DNA of 9,037 nt from an uncultured Devosia sp. GTDB lineage: Bacteria > Pseudomonadota > Alphaproteobacteria > Rhizobiales > Devosiaceae. The stretch lies in NCBI GenBank assembly GCA_934553185.1, contig CAKTFF010000061.1:1-9037 (forward strand). The letters are read 5' to 3'. The position numbers were made by a program, and so were the translations under genes. The stretch's first letter is position 1; every line of letters starts with the position of its first letter. The notes under the pieces are model-generated. The model was not told the DNA's origin and did no database searches. It saw only the letters and a program-made list of their open reading frames with translations. Positions 5,761-9,037 of this stretch are shown one piece after another.

Positions 5761-6545
5761 GGCGCTGGCCTTTCGGCCAAGGCATTGCCGATCTGCCGGG
5801 CCAGACGCACGCCCAAGTCCTGGCGCGGGCAATTGGCGCAGAGCCGGTCGGGATAGATGCGATAATCGAGACAGCACCCCTTGCGCTCGACGATAAGCAG
5901 GCTCCGACCCTCCGCCTCAACGCTTTGCAGCCGTCCCTGGTCATGAAGGCCCAGCACATCGAGCCAGCTATCGGTGAAGAGGAGGATCTCGGCCTGGGTC
6001 AGGGCAGGGCGGCGATGAGCCAGCCAGATCATCAGCCCCAGCATGCGCTCGGCCAGCAGGCGCCGCGCGGGAACAGGCTTCAGCCGCACCAGGTCATTGA
6101 CCTCCGCCAGCATGGTCTCCGACAACGCCCGCAGCTGTTGGCCGGCGTCAACGATCCGCTCGGGCAGCGGAGCGCTCTGCTGTGGCGCGGGCACCAGGCG
6201 GAAGCCATCCACATAGATGCCGCGCCGCCCTTGGCTCAGGGTCGCAAAGCGCGGCACGGCGCCATGAAGATGCGCCGAGATCACAGCCAGATAGGCCGGC
6301 TGCCAAAGAAGGTTGGTCCAGAGCCGCACGGCATGAAAGGCCGCGCCAGCCTCGGGATAGGTCGCCTGCAGCGCCAGCAATAACTGCTCCAGCATCGCGC
6401 GGTTGTCGCCGCCCACCTGGTACCAGCCCGGCCGGGCGGGGCCGGGCTCCCCTTTCATGAAGCCGGTCAGCTGCGCGGCGGAAGCGATCAGCCGCGTTGT
6501 GGCGGCATCGCCGCTGTCCTGCGCAAACAGAAAGGATCGGGTCAT
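5757..6545 (-). CDS. FhuF-like siderophore-iron reductase, 2Fe-2S protein
   Basis: FhuF-type proteins reduce Fe(III) in ferric siderophores in the cytosol, releasing Fe(II). This 262-aa product has the family's diagnostic C-terminal cluster motif C-C-X10-C-X2-C at Cys224, Cys225, Cys236 and Cys239 (GCCLDYRIYPDRLCANCPR), exactly as in E. coli FhuF. The length is normal. Earlier regions fit the family's helical body, for example FHAVRLWTNLLWQPAYLAVI (70-89). The start at 6545 is the only convincing ATG before the conserved region, though no clear Shine-Dalgarno precedes it. The stop codon (complement of 5757-5759) overlaps the SH3 gene's stop by 2 bp. No siderophore transporter gene adjoins it, and I found no convincing Fur, RirA or Irr site upstream, so iron control is only expected from the family. 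Confidence 0.9.
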   Translation of the reverse strand: MTRSFLFAQDSGDAATTRLIASAAQLTGFMKGEPGPARPGWYQVGGDNRAMLEQLLLALQATYPEAGAAFHAVRLWTNLLWQPAYLAVISAHLHGAVPRFATLSQGRRGIYVDGFRLVPAPQQSAPLPERIVDAGQQLRALSETMLAEVNDLVRLKPVPARRLLAERMLGLMIWLAHRRPALTQAEILLFTDSWLDVLGLHDQGRLQSVEAEGRSLLIVERKGCCLDYRIYPDRLCANCPRQDLGVRLARQIGNALAERPAP

Positions 6546-6685
6546 GGGGCGGTTCTAGATCGGTTTGGCGCGGGGCGAAAGCGCGTCGTCACCCGCCTCG
6601 CTACGGGCTTTTGCTTAAGGAGGTGGGCAATCAACCTTATGGAGCCGGTGAGCAGGCAGGAAGCGGGCGCGCGGCAAGCATGGGG

Positions 6686-6692
6686 AAGGAGG
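6686..6692 (+). promoter_or_regulatory. Strong Shine-Dalgarno fixing the TadE-like gene start
   Basis: AAGGAGG lies 7 nt before ATG 6700, near-ideal spacing, and decides the start over neighbouring ATGs. A second identical AAGGAGG sits 69 bp upstream at 6617-6623 without a start codon at good distance. Confidence 0.8.
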
Positions 6693-6699
6693 TTTCGCC

Positions 6700-7125
6700 A
6701 TGCGTTTCCCTATGGCTTGGCTCCGCGACACGCGGGGCTCTTCAGCGGTTGAATTTGCCATCCTGGCGCCGGTCTTTCTGCTGCTGCTGACCGGCATGCT
6801 GGCCTATGGCATCTATTTCGGCGCCGCCCATTCCCTGCAGCAGCTTTCAGCCGACGCGGCGCGCACAGCCATGGCCGGCCTCAACCAGAGCGAACGCAAC
6901 CAGCTGGTCACTGCCTTCTTGGAAGATCATGCCGGCAATTATACGCTGATCGACCCCGCCCGCCTTTCGGCCAGTGTGGGCGACCGGTTGGGCGACCCCG
7001 ACCATTACCAGGTAACGCTGCTTTATGACGCGTCCGAGCTGCCGATCTGGAACCTTTATCCGCCTTTGCCGCTGCCGGACGCGCAGATGCGCTACAGTTC
7101 CACTATTCGCCGGGGTGGCATATGA
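6700..7125 (+). CDS. TadE-like pseudopilin / pilus assembly protein
   Basis: The 141-aa product has the N-terminal layout of Tad (tight adherence) pseudopilins. A short basic leader ends in RDTRG (9-13), followed by SSAVEFAILAPVFLLLLTGM with Glu18 at position +5 after Gly13. This is the residue required in type IV pilin-like prepilins cleaved by the TadV/CpaA peptidase. The hydrophobic helix covers about 19-40 and continues into YGIYFGAAHSLQQLSADAAR, the classic TadE pattern. The C-terminal part is a small globular domain ending in YSSTIRRGGI. It overlaps the next gene by 4 bp (ATGA at 7122-7125), so the two are translated as a pair. TadE proteins are minor pilus-like or envelope components. 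No tadA/B/C, secretin or flp gene is in view, so whether a full Tad machine exists elsewhere cannot be told here. Confidence 0.88.
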   Translation: MRFPMAWLRDTRGSSAVEFAILAPVFLLLLTGMLAYGIYFGAAHSLQQLSADAARTAMAGLNQSERNQLVTAFLEDHAGNYTLIDPARLSASVGDRLGDPDHYQVTLLYDASELPIWNLYPPLPLPDAQMRYSSTIRRGGI

Positions 7126-8789
7126 GCGCTGCTTGGCGCTTCTGCCGTGACCGCAGTGCCAATATCTCCGTACTGGCCGCCATGGGGCTGGCTTTGTCGG
7201 CTCTGGCATCGGTTTTTGCCGTGGATGAAGCGGCGCTTTATCACCAGCGGCGCACGCTGCAAAACGCCGCTGACCTCGCGGCGCTGACCGCAGCGGCGGA
7301 TCCCGGTTCCGCGCAGGCTTTGGCTGAAGAAGCGCTGGCCGGCGCCGGGCTGTGGTCGGGCACGGACAAGATCGAGCTCGTGGTGCGCGCCGGCCGCTAC
7401 GACCCCGATCCGGCGCTGCCGCCCGCCAACCGGTTCATGCCCGGCGGGCTGCCAACCAACGCCGTTTCGGTGCAGGTGCATCAGGATGGTGCGCTTTACC
7501 TGGCGCAGGGCTGGGCGGCTGCGCCCCGGATCGGTGCACAGGCGGTGGCGACGGTCAGCCCGATCGTCTCGTTTTCGGTCGGCTCGCGCCTCGCCAGTTT
7601 TGAGGGCGGGGTGGCCAATGGCGTGCTCGACACGCTGCTGGGCACAACGGTGGCGCTCAACATCGTCGATTACCGAACTCTGGTGGGTGCCGAGGTCGAC
7701 CTGTTCGGCTTTCTCGATGCGCTTGGCGGCGAACTCGGCGTGACCGCAGGCAGCTACAACGACCTTTTAAGCATGCGCGCCGATCACGGGCAGCTGGCCA
7801 AGGCACTGGCCAATGGGCTTTCCGGCACCCAGCGGGCGGCAATGCTGCGGCTTGCCGCCGTTGCCGGGCACAATGGGACTCTGCCGCTCGATAAGCTGGT
7901 GTTTCTCGGCCCGCTTGGACGCCTGAGCATCGGCACCGGCGGATCGCGCGGGCTTGCGGCGGGTGTGGGGGCGCTGGATCTGCTCTCCGCGAGCGCGAGC
8001 CTGAGTGACGGAACGCATCAGGTGGCCTTGGCTATGGGGGCGACCGTGCCGGGCCTCCTCGGCGTGCAAACCGCTCTTGCCGTGGGCGAGCCCGCTTTGG
8101 GCGGGGCCTGGTTCGGGGTGGGAGCGGGCGGCACAACGGTGCGGACCGCGCAGGCGCGGCTGCGCGTGGTTGGGACCATGCTGGGGAGTGGCGCATTGCT
8201 GGGCGCGCCGGTGCGCCTGCCGCTTTATGTGGATCTTGCCAGCGCGCAAGTGGTGGTGGGCGCCGCCACCTGCCCCAATGCTGATCAGCCGGGAGGCACG
8301 GCCACGCTTCTGGTGCAGCCCGGCGCGGCAGCGATCGCCGTGGGCGAGGTCAACACGGCAGCTTTGGGCGACTTTGGCACGACGCCAACGGTATCGGCGG
8401 CCAAACTGGTGGAGGTTGCCGCCTTTGGCGTGCCGGTGCTGCGCGTCTTTGCTTCGGCGCTCGTGGATATACGCCAGAGCACGCCGATCGCCCTGCATTT
8501 CACCTCGGACGATGTGGAACACCAGACCCTTCAAACGGCGCGCACCACCACCTTGGTTACTTCGCCGACCACATCGCTGCTCGATACGCTGACGCTCAAC
8601 GTCCCTATTCTGGGCCTGGGGCTGAACATTTCCAGCCTGCGCACGCTGCTGCGGACGATCCTGCTGCCGGTGGCGCCGACGCTGGACCTCGCCATGGCGC
8701 GCCTCCTTGATGGCGTCGGGGTCGGCCTGGGTGAAACCGATGTACGCGTGCATGAGATCCGCTGCCTGCAACCGGTGCTGGTGGGCTAG
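7122..8789 (+). CDS. TadG-like membrane-anchored surface or pilus-associated protein
   Basis: The 555-aa product opens with the TadG N-terminal signature: RSANISVLAAMGLALSALAS, then VFAVDEAALYHQRRTLQNAA and DLAALTAAAD (about 11-60). This is one membrane helix followed by the 'D...LY..rR.LQnAaDaAAL' motif. The remainder is long, Gly/Ala/Val/Leu-rich and presumably periplasmic. It has no recognisable metal-site (DxSxS) von Willebrand A domain, unlike many TadG proteins. It looks closer to the Tad-like group carrying the DUF2134/Tad_C region, and ends RCLQPVLVG. Only a few cysteines are present, including ATCPN mid-protein and that terminal RC. Its start overlaps the TadE-like stop by 4 bp and it lacks a strong ribosome binding site, so translational coupling is likely. 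No terminator separates it from the GntR promoter 11 bp beyond its stop. Confidence 0.85.
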   Translation: MSAAWRFCRDRSANISVLAAMGLALSALASVFAVDEAALYHQRRTLQNAADLAALTAAADPGSAQALAEEALAGAGLWSGTDKIELVVRAGRYDPDPALPPANRFMPGGLPTNAVSVQVHQDGALYLAQGWAAAPRIGAQAVATVSPIVSFSVGSRLASFEGGVANGVLDTLLGTTVALNIVDYRTLVGAEVDLFGFLDALGGELGVTAGSYNDLLSMRADHGQLAKALANGLSGTQRAAMLRLAAVAGHNGTLPLDKLVFLGPLGRLSIGTGGSRGLAAGVGALDLLSASASLSDGTHQVALAMGATVPGLLGVQTALAVGEPALGGAWFGVGAGGTTVRTAQARLRVVGTMLGSGALLGAPVRLPLYVDLASAQVVVGAATCPNADQPGGTATLLVQPGAAAIAVGEVNTAALGDFGTTPTVSAAKLVEVAAFGVPVLRVFASALVDIRQSTPIALHFTSDDVEHQTLQTARTTTLVTSPTTSLLDTLTLNVPILGLGLNISSLRTLLRTILLPVAPTLDLAMARLLDGVGVGLGETDVRVHEIRCLQPVLVG

Positions 8790-8800
8790 CAGCAAGCGAG

Positions 8801-8828
8801 TTGACACTGCCCTATAGTGTGCTACAAA
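8801..8828 (+). promoter_or_regulatory. Sigma-70 type promoter of the GntR gene
   Basis: A perfect TTGACA (8801-8806) is followed after 16 bp by TACAAA (8823-8828), matching four of six -10 consensus bases. Transcription would start near 8835, about 20 nt before ATG 8855. The -10 element begins at the last base of the left arm of the inverted repeat and runs into its spacer, so a bound repressor would block the polymerase. Confidence 0.7.
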
Positions 8829-8840
8829 ACCAGCACACTA
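8815..8840. promoter_or_regulatory. Palindromic operator, probable YtrA/GntR autoregulatory site
   Basis: TAGTGTGCT (8815-8823) and AGCACACTA (8832-8840) are perfect 9-bp inverted repeats around an 8-nt spacer. The outer AGTGT...ACACT resembles the operators described for YtrA-subfamily GntR regulators (B. subtilis YtrA, AGTGTA-N13-TACACT). It overlaps the -10 element and probable start site of the GntR gene, 14 bp before its ATG. Autorepression is the natural reading. Confidence 0.85.
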
Positions 8841-8854
8841 CCAAGGCGCGACAC

Positions 8855-9037
8855 ATGGATGATTTTCACAGCAAGGAGCCGATCTTCGTTCAGATCCGGC
8901 AACGCCTTGCCGAAATGATCCTGCGCGGCACGGTGGGAGAGGGCGAGGCGCTGCCTTCCGTTCGTCAGATCGCCGCCGACCTGTCGGTCAATCCCCTGAC
9001 GGTCACCAAGGCCTTCGAGGCCCTGGCCGAAGCAGGC
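8855..9037 (+). CDS. GntR family transcriptional regulator, YtrA subfamily, 3' truncated
   Basis: The frame opens at ATG 8855 and runs for 61 codons to the window edge without a stop. AAGG (8843-8846) lies 8 nt before the ATG. The N-terminal winged helix-turn-helix is nearly complete: PIFVQIRQRLAEMILRG (9-25), GEALPSVRQIAADLSVNPLT (30-49), then VTKAFEALAEAG. The LPSVRqiA..L.vNp.TV.kA pattern is diagnostic of GntR. The start close to the HTH and the 'VNPLTV.KA' form fit the short YtrA subfamily. Those members usually have only a small C-terminal dimerisation part and repress an adjacent ABC transporter operon. Its target genes should lie to the right of this window. The perfect operator just upstream supports autoregulation. 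Confidence 0.92.
   Translation, partial: MDDFHSKEPIFVQIRQRLAEMILRGTVGEGEALPSVRQIAADLSVNPLTVTKAFEALAEAG

Noticed and set aside
5146..5877. A 243-codon minus-strand frame across the SH3 gene
   Set aside because: No motif and no start signal; it covers the tail of the FhuF-like gene in a wrong frame, while the SH3 signature on the plus strand is clear.
7767..8807. A 346-codon minus-strand open frame antisense to the TadG-like gene
   Set aside because: The composition is dominated by His, Gln, Arg and Ala with no domain or hydrophobic pattern; the opposite strand has a clear TadG N-terminus and a translational overlap with the TadE-like gene.

Overview
The window is GC-rich and looks like a chromosomal segment from an alphaproteobacterium of the Hyphomicrobiales. 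A Devosia-like genus is my guess. The pointers are the rbfA-truB pair, a D-glycerate dehydrogenase-type enzyme divergent from a secreted SH3 protein, Tad-type pseudopilin genes, and a match to the alphaproteobacterial general stress (EcfG) promoter. Coding density is high, with no gene-free stretch above about 165 bases. I see no tRNA or rRNA gene, insertion sequence, CRISPR array or phage gene.

Layout from left to right. (a) 1-522 is the C-terminal half of a periplasmic solute-binding protein of a NitT/TauT/NMT1-type ABC importer, closed by a strong intrinsic terminator. (b) 610-1774 is a likely stress-induced operon behind a GGAAC-N18-GTT promoter. It encodes a 24-aa one-helix membrane miniprotein, a 296-aa four-helix membrane protein of the type often labelled 'PhnA-like', and a 25-aa second miniprotein. 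A UUCG-loop hairpin then serves both this operon and the opposing one. (c) On the minus strand are rbfA and truB, overlapping by 4 bp, with a secreted protein of unknown function just upstream where infB usually sits. (d) A minus-strand D-2-hydroxyacid dehydrogenase lies back to back with a plus-strand exported tandem-SH3 protein. (e) A minus-strand FhuF-like 2Fe-2S siderophore-iron reductase meets the SH3 gene stop-to-stop. (f) Two plus-strand Tad-type genes, TadE-like and TadG-like, overlap by 4 bp. (g) At the right edge is the start of a YtrA-type GntR repressor. A perfect 9-bp inverted repeat overlaps its own promoter.

The parts are mostly separate functions: import, stress envelope, ribosome maturation, glyoxylate/hydroxypyruvate metabolism, iron release from siderophores and pilus-like surface proteins. 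The least characterised and most interesting unit is the EcfG-type promoter driving the miniprotein / four-helix protein / miniprotein cassette. The clearest regulatory element is the palindromic operator in front of the GntR gene.
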